Shown here: piece after piece, positions 39,536 to 48,301 of the stretch | Layout: the number at the start of each line of letters is the position of its first letter | Position numbering within the stretch: position 1 is the stretch's first letter | Assembly: GCA_964635055.1 (NCBI GenBank) | Contig: CAZWMT010000022.1 | Span: forward strand, 1 to 64,000 | Source: JAEUJM01 sp964635055 | GTDB taxonomy: Bacteria > Actinomycetota > Acidimicrobiia > Acidimicrobiales > DATDAH01 | DNA length: 64,000 nt | Reading direction: 5' to 3' | Notes under the pieces: generated by a model | Database searches by the model: none | What the model saw: the letters and a program-made list of their open reading frames with translations, nothing else | What the model was told of the DNA's origin: nothing | Translations under genes and position numbers: made by a program

Positions 39536-41392
39536 TCACGTCGTTCGCTCCTCGTCGGGCTCGGCCACCGGCCGCAGCGCGCAACGGCACCCGTCGTGGG
39601 CCGGGGGATGGCGGTGGCCGGTGGGGTAGGCATCACCCCTGGCCACCGGACCGGCGAGGGCGTTGTCGGCGCACTCGGGGCAGGCCGCATCGGCATCGTC
39701 GAGCACCCAGCGCAGGGTGTGCCCCTTGGCCACCCCGGCCAACAGCCCGGCGTGGTAGGCCCCCCGGGCGGCATCGGCGGACACTGCCGCGATGCGCTGC
39801 GTCTTCCACTCACGGAACGTGGCTCGCACCCGCCTGGCCGCCTCGTCGTGATCGGTGCCGGCATCGGCGAGGCCGCGCGACAGCCGTTGGTGCAATGGCT
39901 CCACCAGGGTGGCGCCGACCGCATCGGCCATCGGGGCGGTCGCCGGTGGTCGCCCCCGCCCGCCCGGCCGACCGGCCGCCAGACCGCTGGCCGCGGCAGC
40001 CGCCAGTGGGTCGGCGGCCGCCTGGGCGAAGCGCGCGGCAAGCGACACGCCATCGCCCAGCACCGGCGCCTCGGCCGCGGACTGGTGCTTGCGCAGCTCC
40101 CGCAGGCGCTCGAGCAGCTCGTTCTGCTCGTCGGCCAGCACCCGCTTCAGCGCGCTGGCCAGGTGGTCGGCGGTGCTGGCCACCACCGCCTCGATCTCGA
40201 TGGGCTCGACGACCCCTCCGAGCTCGGCGGGCGACTCCGGCGCCCAGTCGTCCGCCGCCGTCTCCTGCATCGTCTCCTGCGCCGGCTCCTCCGACGGTGT
40301 CACCGGCTCGTCGGGCGCGGCCTCCTCGCCCCGAGCCAGAACGGTCCTGGCCTCCACAACCGCCTCGGCCCGGGCGGCGCGGAGGCTGGCGAACAGGTCG
40401 TCGAGGTGCTCGACGTCGCGAGGGCCCGGGTCGGCATCGGCCTCGAGTCGCTCGTCGCCACCCGCAGCGTCGACCGCCTGCTCGACGCCATCGCCGCCCG
40501 CGCCGTCCACCTCGGGCCCCGATCCCTCGTCGGCGACGCCGGCAGCAGGCTCGGGCTCGGGCTCGCCCCCGCCGACCTCGACCTCGACCTCGATCGAGTC
40601 CTCGACCGAGACCGTGTCCGCGACCCCGTCCGTGCCCGGTGACGCCTCACCCCCGGCGTCGTCGTCCAACGGGACGATGCGCACGTCCTCGAACTCGGCG
40701 CCCAGCTCCACCGGCGGCATGTCCCGCACATCGCGCTCACCGAGGAGCGACGCCTCACTGCGCCGGCCCGGGCCCTCACCGGACCGGGCCGACACGCCCC
40801 CCGCACCGTCCGGGGGTGCGGGGCCGGGCTCCACGATCGGCAGGCCGGCGATGCGCGCCGCCTGGATCTCGTCCTCGAGGGCGGCAACCGCCTCGTCGGG
40901 CTCCTCGTCGCCCTCGTGGTCGAACCGGCGACCGGCGGCCTCGGCGGCCGAGCGGGCCTCCGGCAGCGACGTGCGCATCTCGTGGGTGGCCGCGTCGATG
41001 GTCTGGCGCACGGTGTCGAACGCCTCGAGCAGCCGCTCGCGGCCCGCCATCAGCTGCTCGACCTGCTGGCGGGCGTGACGCCGGCGCCGGGCCAGGTCGC
41101 CCAACATGCGCTCGCGCACCCGCTGCGCCTCCGCCACCATCTCACGGCCTTGGCGACGACCCTCCTCGGCCGCCTCCTCGGCCTGGGCGGCAGCGGTCTC
41201 ACGCGCCTCGCGCAGGTGGTGCTCGGCCCGGGCCAATTGCTCGCGGAGGTCGTGCTCGCGGTCCGCCGCCTCGCGCAGGGCCTCACTCACGCTCACCAGC
41301 AGCGCCCGGACCTCTGTGGTGTCGTAGCCGCGGAACGACGTCGCGAACTCGGTGGTGGCCAGGCGATCGGGATCGAGGGGGCCGGCGGGCAT
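39536..41392 (-). CDS. DivIVA-like coiled-coil protein with phage head-morphogenesis-type C-terminus
   Basis: A 618-aa protein. The N-terminus (about 8-60) is DivIVA-like (ATTEFATSFRGYDTTEVRALL). A long coiled coil (to about 150), an acidic, low-complexity middle (about 160-400) and a helical region follow. The last 62 residues match the C-terminal module of phage Mu F/SPP1 gp7 head-morphogenesis proteins: GHTLRWVLDD, Cys571-x2-Cys574 (ACPEC), then PPAHDGCRC with His599, Cys602 and Cys604. This set probably binds zinc. DivIVA domains recognise curved membrane or poles. The combination is unusual and its role unknown. It is followed by ltaE on the same strand. Confidence 0.82.
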   Translation of the reverse strand: MPAGPLDPDRLATTEFATSFRGYDTTEVRALLVSVSEALREAADREHDLREQLARAEHHLREARETAAAQAEEAAEEGRRQGREMVAEAQRVRERMLGDLARRRRHARQQVEQLMAGRERLLEAFDTVRQTIDAATHEMRTSLPEARSAAEAAGRRFDHEGDEEPDEAVAALEDEIQAARIAGLPIVEPGPAPPDGAGGVSARSGEGPGRRSEASLLGERDVRDMPPVELGAEFEDVRIVPLDDDAGGEASPGTDGVADTVSVEDSIEVEVEVGGGEPEPEPAAGVADEGSGPEVDGAGGDGVEQAVDAAGGDERLEADADPGPRDVEHLDDLFASLRAARAEAVVEARTVLARGEEAAPDEPVTPSEEPAQETMQETAADDWAPESPAELGGVVEPIEIEAVVASTADHLASALKRVLADEQNELLERLRELRKHQSAAEAPVLGDGVSLAARFAQAAADPLAAAAASGLAAGRPGGRGRPPATAPMADAVGATLVEPLHQRLSRGLADAGTDHDEAARRVRATFREWKTQRIAAVSADAARGAYHAGLLAGVAKGHTLRWVLDDADAACPECADNALAGPVARGDAYPTGHRHPPAHDGCRCALRPVAEPDEERTT

Positions 41393-41413
41393 CCCCAGCG
41401 ATGGTACGGCCGG

Positions 41414-42706
41414 TCAGCTCCCGGCGGGCTGATCCACCTGTGGGGGCTGCAGGTCGAGCGCGTTCCCACCCAGGTCGGCCAAGGCCTGCAGGGCGTCGTC
41501 CAGTGTCTCCACGCCGATCACCTCCACGTCGCCGGCCCGGGCCCGGGCGTCGTCGGCCTCGCTGGCGGGCACGATGAACACGTCGGCACCCTGGTCACGC
41601 ACTGCGGCGGCCTTCTGGCCGATGCCTCCGATCGGCCCGACGTTGCCGAGTCCGTCGATGGTGCCGGTGACGGCCACGTCCTTGCCGCCGGTGATCTCGC
41701 CGGGGGTCAACACGTCGAGCACCGCCAGCGTGAACGCCAGACCGGCGGAGGGCCCGCCGACGTTGCCCGTGTCGATCTCCACGGGGAACGGCAGGTCGAT
41801 CTGTTGGTCTCGTGTGCCCAGCTGCACCCCGAGCAGTGGCTTGTCGGGGTCGTCGGGCCGGGCACCGAGCTCGACGGTCTCCGTGCGCGGCCGCGACGGC
41901 GCATCGGCGCCCGACCCGCCACCGCCCTGCTCGTCGGTGCCCTCATCATCATCACCACCGTCATCGTCGCCGGCGGCGTCGTCCTGCAGGGTGGACGGGT
42001 CGTACTGCACGCGGAGGGTGACCTCGTCGCCGGGCTCGTGGGCCTGGATCTGGGCGACCACCTCGTCGGAGGTGGTCGTGCGCACGCCGTCGACCGCGAG
42101 GATGACGTCGCCGGGACGCACCACCTCGGCGACGGGGAGGTCAGGGGCGACCCCGGCGACGACCGCACCCGTGCCCGACTCGACGTCGAACCCCAGGTGC
42201 TCGAAGGCCACCTCGGCGGCCACGTCGACCGAGTTGTCCATCATCTGCAGGTTCACGCGCCGGTTCTCCTCGGCACTGTGGTCGCCCAGGATCAACTTCT
42301 CGTCCACCACGTCGGTGTCCGGGTCGAGCCAACCGAGGAACGCGGTGAGGGCCCGCGCCGGCCGGGTGGACACCGTGGTGAAGTAGATCTCGCCCTCCTC
42401 CGGCGGGTACTCGGGCCCACCTTCCACGCTCACGAGGGGCTCGGTGGCCCGGGCCGACCCCGGCTCGATCAGGTAGTACGGCAGGGGGATGAACAGGCTG
42501 GCGACGAGCGCCACCAGCAACAGGCCCGCCACGATGGCGAGGGCCCACCGCAGCCGGTGACGACGTGGGCGCGTCGGCGCCGCGCCACCGGGGACGTCGG
42601 GAACGTCGGCCCCGTCGTCGCCATCGCCGGGCACGGGCGCGCCGGGGGGCGCCGCCTCGGAAGGTGGCCCGGCGTCGGGAAGTAGGGTGTCGTCTGTCGT
42701 GTCCAC
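41414..42706 (-). CDS. PDZ and Lon-proteolytic-domain membrane protease
   Basis: A protein of about 430 aa with a cytosolic Pro/acidic N-terminus, one helix (about 62-85), a PDZ domain (about 185-245, VVRPGDVILAVDGV), an acidic linker, and a C-terminal Lon-type (S16) domain. The catalytic Ser sits in GGPSAGLAF and the Lys in GGIGQKAAA, so the Ser-Lys dyad is intact. The type corresponds to the YlbL/SdrC-like PDZ-LonC proteases of Gram-positive bacteria. GTG 42706 is a reasonable start; an upstream ATG at 42763 would overlap the divergent gene. Its partner on the other strand starts within the same 80 bp. Confidence 0.88.
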   Translation of the reverse strand: MDTTDDTLLPDAGPPSEAAPPGAPVPGDGDDGADVPDVPGGAAPTRPRRHRLRWALAIVAGLLLVALVASLFIPLPYYLIEPGSARATEPLVSVEGGPEYPPEEGEIYFTTVSTRPARALTAFLGWLDPDTDVVDEKLILGDHSAEENRRVNLQMMDNSVDVAAEVAFEHLGFDVESGTGAVVAGVAPDLPVAEVVRPGDVILAVDGVRTTTSDEVVAQIQAHEPGDEVTLRVQYDPSTLQDDAAGDDDGGDDDEGTDEQGGGGSGADAPSRPRTETVELGARPDDPDKPLLGVQLGTRDQQIDLPFPVEIDTGNVGGPSAGLAFTLAVLDVLTPGEITGGKDVAVTGTIDGLGNVGPIGGIGQKAAAVRDQGADVFIVPASEADDARARAGDVEVIGVETLDDALQALADLGGNALDLQPPQVDQPAGS

Positions 42707-42707
42707 G

Positions 42708-43532
42708 ATGTTGATCAGCCTGGTGGTGGTGGGCGGTGCCATAGCGATCGTGCTCTGGATCACCGTCGGCGATATGGCTCAGCCTGCCACGAAGGACGAC
42801 GAAGCCGCGGGCAGGCCCGCCGACCGGCACCTCGCGGTGGTGATCCCGGTCGAGGCGGGCGTGGCCGTGGACGATCGGGACACCCCGGCGAGCGCCATCG
42901 ACGAGGCGACGCCCGGCGCCGACGGTGACGACGTCACCGACGAGGCCGACGCCACCTACGAGGCCGACGACGCCGACGACGCGGTCTCGATCGGTGCTCT
43001 CGAGCCCGAGGTCGACGACGGTCCCGGACCCGATGACGGCCATGACGACCACGACGATGCCCTCGGCGACCCCGAGGTCACCACCGACGTCGTAGACGAC
43101 GACGCCACCGACGTCGTGGACGACGACGCACCCGAGGACGAGCGCGCCGCCGCCGGGGGCGTCCGACACGCCGACGTGGCGGGCCTGGTCGTCGTCGAGG
43201 CGGCCCCTGCGCCGGTGGTGGGAGCCGATGTCCCCGACGGGGAGGTGGTGGCGGACGCGATGGGGCCGGTCGAGGGCACGGTCCCACAAGCCGTGCCGGC
43301 TCGACCGGCCGAATCTGCCACTGCGGGTCGCGCCCCGAGCGCCGCCCACTCGGTGCTCACGATCCCGGGGACGTACTCGTTCGACCCTGCACCACCGGTC
43401 ACCTGGGGGCGGCGACTGCGCTCGGCGCTCGGTGTCGTCCTGGTCGTCACCGCCGTGGGCCTCGCCCTGGCGGCGTCGCTCGGGTTGCTGGCGGTCTACG
43501 TCAGCCGGGCGCTCGAGGGCGCCGTCAACTGA
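42708..43532 (+). CDS. Acidic membrane protein with two terminal helices
   Basis: A protein of about 274 aa with an N-terminal helix (LISLVVVGGAIAIVLWITV), a long very acidic region (Asp/Glu/Ala-rich, for example DVVDDDATDVVDDDAPED) and a C-terminal helix (LGVVLVVTAVGLALAASLGLLAVYV). The middle is probably disordered. No family is recognised; the C-terminal part with YSFDPAPPVTWGRRLRSA looks most conserved. Starts at GTG 42687, GTG 42699 or ATG 42708 are possible; TAGGGT at 42683 may be the -10. It diverges from the PDZ-Lon gene with overlapping 5' ends. Confidence 0.7.
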   Translation: MLISLVVVGGAIAIVLWITVGDMAQPATKDDEAAGRPADRHLAVVIPVEAGVAVDDRDTPASAIDEATPGADGDDVTDEADATYEADDADDAVSIGALEPEVDDGPGPDDGHDDHDDALGDPEVTTDVVDDDATDVVDDDAPEDERAAAGGVRHADVAGLVVVEAAPAPVVGADVPDGEVVADAMGPVEGTVPQAVPARPAESATAGRAPSAAHSVLTIPGTYSFDPAPPVTWGRRLRSALGVVLVVTAVGLALAASLGLLAVYVSRALEGAVN

Positions 43533-43537
43533 CGCCC

Positions 43538-43567
43538 CGGCCCGTCACCGAGAGCGCGGCCGGGCCG
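43538..43567. terminator. Possible stem-loop between convergent genes
   Basis: CGGCCCG (43538-43544) and CGGGCCG (43561-43567) can pair around a 16-nt loop between the stops of the acidic protein (43532) and the Pro-rich protein (43570). A short stem, so support is moderate. Confidence 0.4.
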
Positions 43568-43569
43568 CC

Positions 43570-44154
43570 TCAGCGGCCGAACAGGCCCCGGCGGGCACCC
43601 ATGCCGTTGCCCGTGGCGACCGACTCGTCCGACTCCATGGCCGGAGGCGGCGGCGGCGGGGGTGGCACCGTGTCGAAGACGGGAGCGACCGGCTCGGGCT
43701 CGGAGAACGAGGGAACCTCGGGGAACGAGTGGACCTCGGCGACGTTCGGCTCGCTCATCAGCAACGGTGCCTCGGCGGGCGGCGCCGGTTCGGGGGCGGG
43801 CTCGTCCATCAGGGGCAGGTCCATCCAGGGGCGCTCCTCGACGGGGGCGCCGGCCAGGGGTGCGGGGGCCGGTGACGAGAACGACGGCGCCGCGAGCGGG
43901 GACGGTTCGGCGGCCGGTGCCGGCGACGATGCCAGCGAGGGCGGCACCGATGGTGCCCCGCGGTCACCACCGACCTCGACCCGGAAGTAGGGCTTGAAGT
44001 CGAAGGTGACTTCCTCCATGTGGAAGATCCGGGCATGATCGACGCCGTCACTGTTGCGGAGGCGCTCGACGAACGACACTGCATCGTCGAGGGCGTCGGT
44101 CTGGTGGTAGCCGGGCTGACCGTCAGCAGTGCGATAGATCACCATGTGCGACAC
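43570..44154 (-). CDS. Small conserved-domain protein with Pro/Ala-rich tail
   Basis: A 194-aa protein. The first 65 residues form a compact domain (MVIYRTADGQPGYHQTDALDDAVSFVERLRN, then HARIFHMEEVTFDFKPYFRVEV). The remainder is low complexity, rich in Pro, Ala, Ser and Glu, and includes nine consecutive prolines. GTG 44154 has AAGGAG six nucleotides upstream. The domain resembles no enzyme I know. It is divergent from the HEAT-repeat gene across 53 bp. Confidence 0.72.
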   Translation of the reverse strand: MSHMVIYRTADGQPGYHQTDALDDAVSFVERLRNSDGVDHARIFHMEEVTFDFKPYFRVEVGGDRGAPSVPPSLASSPAPAAEPSPLAAPSFSSPAPAPLAGAPVEERPWMDLPLMDEPAPEPAPPAEAPLLMSEPNVAEVHSFPEVPSFSEPEPVAPVFDTVPPPPPPPPAMESDESVATGNGMGARRGLFGR

Positions 44155-44207
44155 GGTGTACTCCTTCCTGTGGGAACACACCCCAATCGGGCGCGAATGA
44201 GGCCTAC

Positions 44208-44807
44208 TTGAGCGAACCCGACCAAAATCGCCGGCGCCGAGCGGCGCTCGCCGGCCACGCCGGCGACGAGGCCACCGCCCGCGACCTGCTCCACGACGCC
44301 GATCCCGGCACGCGCGCCACCGCCCTCGGCGCGCTGGCCCGCCTGGACGCGGCAACCGTCGACGACCTGCGGGCCGCCGTGTCCGACCCCGCACCGGCGG
44401 TGCGCCGGCGGGCCGCCGAGGTGGTGGCCGCCCACGACCCGGGCCCGGCGGTGTCGCTGCTGGGGCTGTTGGCCGACGACGACCCGACGGTGGTCGAGGT
44501 GGCGGCCTGGGCCTCAGGCGAGCGCCGTCCCGCCGAGCCGGGCGCGGTGGTCGCGCTCGCCGCGCTGGCCACCGGTCACGCCGACGCCCTGTGCCGCGAA
44601 GCGGCAGTGGCGGCGCTGGGGGCGATCGGCGACGAGGCCGGGCTGGCGGCCATCCTGCGCGCCACCACCGACCGGGCCACGGTGCGCCGGCGAGCGGTCA
44701 TCGCCCTGGCCCCCTTCGAGGGGCCTGAGGTGGAGGCCGCGCTGGCGCGGGCGCTCTCGGACCGCGACTGGCAGGTTCGCCAAGCCGCTGAGGATCTGTC
44801 GACCTAG
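44208..44807 (+). CDS. HEAT-repeat protein
   Basis: A 199-aa, all-helical protein made of about six HEAT/PBS-lyase-type repeats with the pattern A-L-x-x-L...D-x-x-x-x-V-R-x-x-A-A (for example DPAPAVRRRAAEVVAAHD, TVRRRAVIALAPF, DWQVRQAAEDL). Such repeats are protein-binding scaffolds. The TTG start at 44208 is the best available and is uncertain. A strong stem-loop follows the stop. Confidence 0.82.
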   Translation: MSEPDQNRRRRAALAGHAGDEATARDLLHDADPGTRATALGALARLDAATVDDLRAAVSDPAPAVRRRAAEVVAAHDPGPAVSLLGLLADDDPTVVEVAAWASGERRPAEPGAVVALAALATGHADALCREAAVAALGAIGDEAGLAAILRATTDRATVRRRAVIALAPFEGPEVEAALARALSDRDWQVRQAAEDLST

Positions 44808-44841
44808 CGCCCCCCGAGCTTCTGTTGCCCGCAACGCGAAA

Positions 44842-44869
44842 CCGGCGCCCCCACGATGGGGGGCGCCGG
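44842..44869. terminator. Strong bidirectional stem-loop
   Basis: CCGGCGCCCCC (44842-44852) pairs with GGGGGCGCCGG (44859-44869) around a short loop. It stands between the convergent HEAT gene and the livK gene. Confidence 0.75.
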
Positions 44870-44895
44870 CGTCGTGATCGGGACTGCGGTGCGGC

Positions 44896-46275
44896 TCAGC
44901 CGCCCTCGGTGTCGGGCGTGAACTCGCCGCTCTGGCCCTCGAGGTCGATCGGGTCGCCGACGAAGTCGAAGTAGTCGCCGTTGTACTGGCCGATCTGGAG
45001 CGTCTCGATCGGGAACGGGTCCTCGGCGCCGTTGGTGGTGAACGTCACACCGGGCAGGAGCAGCCCCACCGCCACACCGTCGAGGCTGTAGGCGCTCTGC
45101 ATGATGTTCTCGCGGTTGAGCTCGGGCGTGTTGCGGATCGTCTCGGCCAGGAGCTCACCGAAGGTCCAGCCGATGCCCACCACGCCGTCCTCGACCTGCT
45201 CGGCCGACAGGCCGTGCGCCGCGCCCTGGGTCTGGAACTCCTGCATGGCCGGGTCGTCGTCCCACTGCGGGTCGGCGGGGTCCTTCAGGTAGATGGCACT
45301 CAGCACACCGTCCGCCGCACCCGGGCTGGCCAGCCCGATGACCGTCGACGAGGTGCAGGTCTGCGACAGCCACACCGTCTCGGGATCGAAGCCCGACTGG
45401 CCCTGCAGCGCGTCGAGGGCCTGCGGGCACTTCAGCGCCGTCGCGCCGAGCAGCACCGTGTCGGCGCCGCTGTTGGCGATGGAGGTGATCTGGCTGTCCA
45501 CGTCGCTGTCCGAGGGCTCGTAGCTCTCCTCGGCCACGATCTCGATGTCGGTCCCCTCGGTGAGGGCCTTGATCGAGTCGAGGTACTCCTTGCCGAAGTC
45601 GTCGTTCTGGTAGAGCACGGCGACCTTGGCCGTCGGGGCGTTCTCCTCCAGGTACTGGACGAACACGCCCATCTCGGTGGCGTACGTGGGCAGCGAGCCG
45701 ATGGTGAAGGGGAACTCGTCGGGGTTGCCCCAGAGCGCGGCACCGGTGGCTGCGTACAGCTGCGGCACGCAGTCCTGGTTCAGCGACTCGCGGATCGCGA
45801 GGTTGTTCGGCGTGCCGACCACGTTGAAGATGCCGAACACCTGGTCCTGTTGGACCAACTGCTGCACGTTCGAGACGGTCCGACCCGATTCGTAGCCGTC
45901 GTCGGTGACCTCGACGCTGATCTCACGACCGTCGACGCCGCCCTCTTCGGAGTTGAGGTAGTCGAAGTAGGCGTTGTAGCCCTCGGCGATCTTGGAGAAC
46001 GCCGCGAACAGGCCCGACTGGGGGACGCTGGTGCCGAACTTGATCGAGTCGTCGGTGACCCCCTGGGTGGGATCGCCCACGCACTCGGACGTGTCGATGT
46101 CGAGCGGGGTGGCCTGAGCCGGCCCGCCGCTCGCGTCGGTGCTGTCGGAGCCGCCACCCGAGTCACCGCCGCTGCTGCTGTCGTCGTCGCGGCCGCCCCC
46201 ACCGCAGGCCGCCGCGGTCAGGACGAGGGCGAGCGCCAGCGCGAGCCACCGCGCCCATCGGGTCCGAGTGGTCAT
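44896..46275 (-). CDS. livK: Branched-chain amino-acid ABC transporter substrate-binding lipoprotein
   Basis: A 459-aa lipoprotein with lipobox TAAAC, then a Gly/Ser/Asp linker and a periplasmic-binding-protein type I fold (Peripla_BP_6): FGTSVPQSGLFAAFSKIAEGYNAYF, VFGIFNVVGTPNNLA, VAVLYQNDDFGKEYL, and GADTVLLGAT. The family binds Leu/Ile/Val or related small amides (urea, short-chain amides), so the exact ligand is open. It is the first gene of livK-M-H-F-G on the minus strand; a 24-nt gap separates it from livM. Confidence 0.92.
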   Translation of the reverse strand: MTTRTRWARWLALALALVLTAAACGGGGRDDDSSSGGDSGGGSDSTDASGGPAQATPLDIDTSECVGDPTQGVTDDSIKFGTSVPQSGLFAAFSKIAEGYNAYFDYLNSEEGGVDGREISVEVTDDGYESGRTVSNVQQLVQQDQVFGIFNVVGTPNNLAIRESLNQDCVPQLYAATGAALWGNPDEFPFTIGSLPTYATEMGVFVQYLEENAPTAKVAVLYQNDDFGKEYLDSIKALTEGTDIEIVAEESYEPSDSDVDSQITSIANSGADTVLLGATALKCPQALDALQGQSGFDPETVWLSQTCTSSTVIGLASPGAADGVLSAIYLKDPADPQWDDDPAMQEFQTQGAAHGLSAEQVEDGVVGIGWTFGELLAETIRNTPELNRENIMQSAYSLDGVAVGLLLPGVTFTTNGAEDPFPIETLQIGQYNGDYFDFVGDPIDLEGQSGEFTPDTEGG

Positions 46276-46299
46276 GTCGTGATTCTCCTGGGTCGTTGA

Positions 46300-47409
46300 T
46301 CAGGTCGCGGGAAGAGGGGGATCGTCGGGCGCCGACGGCGGCGGAGCCGTGGCTGCGGGGCCGGCCCCCGGCAGGTGCCGGGCGACGAAGGCCCACAGCT
46401 GCTTGAGGCCGCCCATGATGCCGCCGGGCAGCACCAGCATCAAGAGGATGAGCAGGCCACCGTAGATCACCTGTGAGAGCGCGGGGTTGATGTCGCTCGA
46501 GTACTCGGGCACGAACACCACGAACACCGAGCCGATGATCGGCCCGAGGATCGTCGCCGCGCCCCCGATCACCAGGGCCGCCAGGAACTCGATGGACTGG
46601 TTGATCGTGAACGAGCCAGCGTCGACGAACGGGTTGTTGATCACCGACATCGACCCCGCGATGCCGGCCAACGCCGCGCTGAGGCCGAAGGTCATCACCT
46701 TGTAGGCGGCCAGGTTCACCCCGACCACCTCGGCGGCCACCTCGTTGTCACGGACCGCGATGAGCGCCCGCCCGACGCGGCTCTTCACCAGGTTGCGGGC
46801 CAGCACGAACAGCGCCACCGCGATGATCAAGAGCAGGTAGTAGATGAACTGGTCGTTCTTGAGGTTGGACCACTCCGGCACCTGGAAGCGGGGCACCACC
46901 TTGCCCTGGGTCCCGCCGGTCAACGAGCTGAACCGGGTGATCAGCTTCGTGAACGTGTAGGCGAACGCCAGGGTGACCAGCGCCAGGTAGAGACCTTTGA
47001 TCCGCAGCGCGGGGAGGCCCACCAGGGCGCCCACGGCGAAGGCCAGGATGGCGGCCACGGGCATGGTGGCGACGTAGGACCAGCCGTGGTCGGCCACCAG
47101 GATGGCGGTGGTGTAGGCCCCGATGCCGAAGAACGCACCGTGGCCGATCGAGATCTGGCCGTTGAAACCGGTGAGCAGACCGAGGCCGAGCACCGCCACC
47201 GAGAGGTAGATGACCTCGTTGAACTGCCGGACCCGGTACTCCTGGTAGTAGAGGGGCAGCTCGTACAACACGATGGCCACCACCACGACCACGACGGCCT
47301 TCACCGCCAGCATCTTCCAGTTCCGATCAGGGCGAGGCTCGGGGTCGGGGGTCTCCGCCGCCCAGGGCGCCTCGGGGGGCTCCTCGGCCAGCGGGGGCGA
47401 CGCGTTCAT
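46300..47409 (-). CDS. livM: Branched-chain amino-acid ABC transporter permease LivM
   Basis: A 369-aa permease with about ten helices. LivM signatures are GLNG-type GFNGQISIGHGAFFGIGAYT, GLPALRIKGLYLALVTLAFA and the EAA-like GRALIAVRDNEVAAEVVGVNLAAYK loop. ATG 47409 overlaps the livH stop as ATGA, so the gene order is livG, livF, livH, livM, livK in transcription direction. The C-terminus is Pro/Ala-rich. Confidence 0.93.
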   Translation of the reverse strand: MNASPPLAEEPPEAPWAAETPDPEPRPDRNWKMLAVKAVVVVVVAIVLYELPLYYQEYRVRQFNEVIYLSVAVLGLGLLTGFNGQISIGHGAFFGIGAYTTAILVADHGWSYVATMPVAAILAFAVGALVGLPALRIKGLYLALVTLAFAYTFTKLITRFSSLTGGTQGKVVPRFQVPEWSNLKNDQFIYYLLLIIAVALFVLARNLVKSRVGRALIAVRDNEVAAEVVGVNLAAYKVMTFGLSAALAGIAGSMSVINNPFVDAGSFTINQSIEFLAALVIGGAATILGPIIGSVFVVFVPEYSSDINPALSQVIYGGLLILLMLVLPGGIMGGLKQLWAFVARHLPGAGPAATAPPPSAPDDPPLPAT

Positions 47410-48290
47410 ACGCGGGCCACCTGTTGCTTGCCGAACAGGCCACTCGGTTTCACCAGCAGGATCCCGAGGATGATCACGAACGCGGCCCCGTCACGCATGT
47501 CCGTGCCCACGAACCCGACGTACTCACCCAGGAGCTCCTGCACCACGCCCACGATGAGGCCGCCCACGACCGCCCCGATCGGGCTGTCCAAGCCGCCGAG
47601 GGTGGCGGCGGCGAAGGCGAAGACGAGGACCTGCACCATCAGGCTGGTACCGAATTGGGTGTCGGACGCGGCGGTGAGGCAACCCGCCAGGGCACCCAGC
47701 GCGGCGGCGAGGCCCCACCCCACCATGAGCATGCGGCCGACGTTGATGCCGACCAGACCGCTCGACTCGGTGTTGGACGCGACCGCACGCATGGCGAGAC
47801 CGAGCTTGGTCTTCTGGAACAGCACGAACAGGAGCAGGACCACGATCGCCAGCACCACCAGTCGGCCCACGAGCTCGGCGCTGATGCTCACGCCGACCAC
47901 GCTCCTCGACTCACCCGAGAAGGGGTTCTCGAACGTGCGCGGGTCGGTGCCCCAGACCCACTGCGCCAGCGCGTTGAGGCCGAGGAACAGCCCGATGGTG
48001 ACGATCACGATGTTCAGCGGCGACCCGCCCTCCACCGGTCGCATGATCACCCGCTCGATGACCGCCCCGCCGACCAGCGACAGGGCCATGGCCGCGAGGA
48101 TCGAGACCCAGACGTTGGCGCCGTTGTCCTGGAAGGTCCACGCCACGAACGTGGAGAACATCGCCATCTCACCCTGTGCGAAGTTCAACAGGCCCGTGCT
48201 GCGGTAGATCAGCACGATCGCCAGCGCCAGCAGGGCGTAGATCGAGCCGCGCCCGATGCCGATGATCAGGTGCTCGAGGAATTGGTCCAC
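47406..48290 (-). CDS. livH: Branched-chain amino-acid ABC transporter permease LivH
   Basis: A 294-aa permease with about eight helices. It opens GIGRGSIYALLALAIVLIYRSTGLLNFAQGEMAM, the LivH hallmark, and has the EAA loop LGLAMRAVASNTESSGLVGINVGR. It starts at GTG 48290, 11 nt after the livF stop, and overlaps livM by 4 nt. Confidence 0.93.
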   Translation of the reverse strand: MDQFLEHLIIGIGRGSIYALLALAIVLIYRSTGLLNFAQGEMAMFSTFVAWTFQDNGANVWVSILAAMALSLVGGAVIERVIMRPVEGGSPLNIVIVTIGLFLGLNALAQWVWGTDPRTFENPFSGESRSVVGVSISAELVGRLVVLAIVVLLLFVLFQKTKLGLAMRAVASNTESSGLVGINVGRMLMVGWGLAAALGALAGCLTAASDTQFGTSLMVQVLVFAFAAATLGGLDSPIGAVVGGLIVGVVQELLGEYVGFVGTDMRDGAAFVIILGILLVKPSGLFGKQQVARV

Positions 48291-48301
48291 GGTCTCCGCT
48301 C

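Noticed and set aside
38530..41577. A 1015-codon plus-strand open frame
   Set aside because: Arg/Pro-rich low-complexity shadow of the ltaE and DivIVA-like genes, which have clear families.
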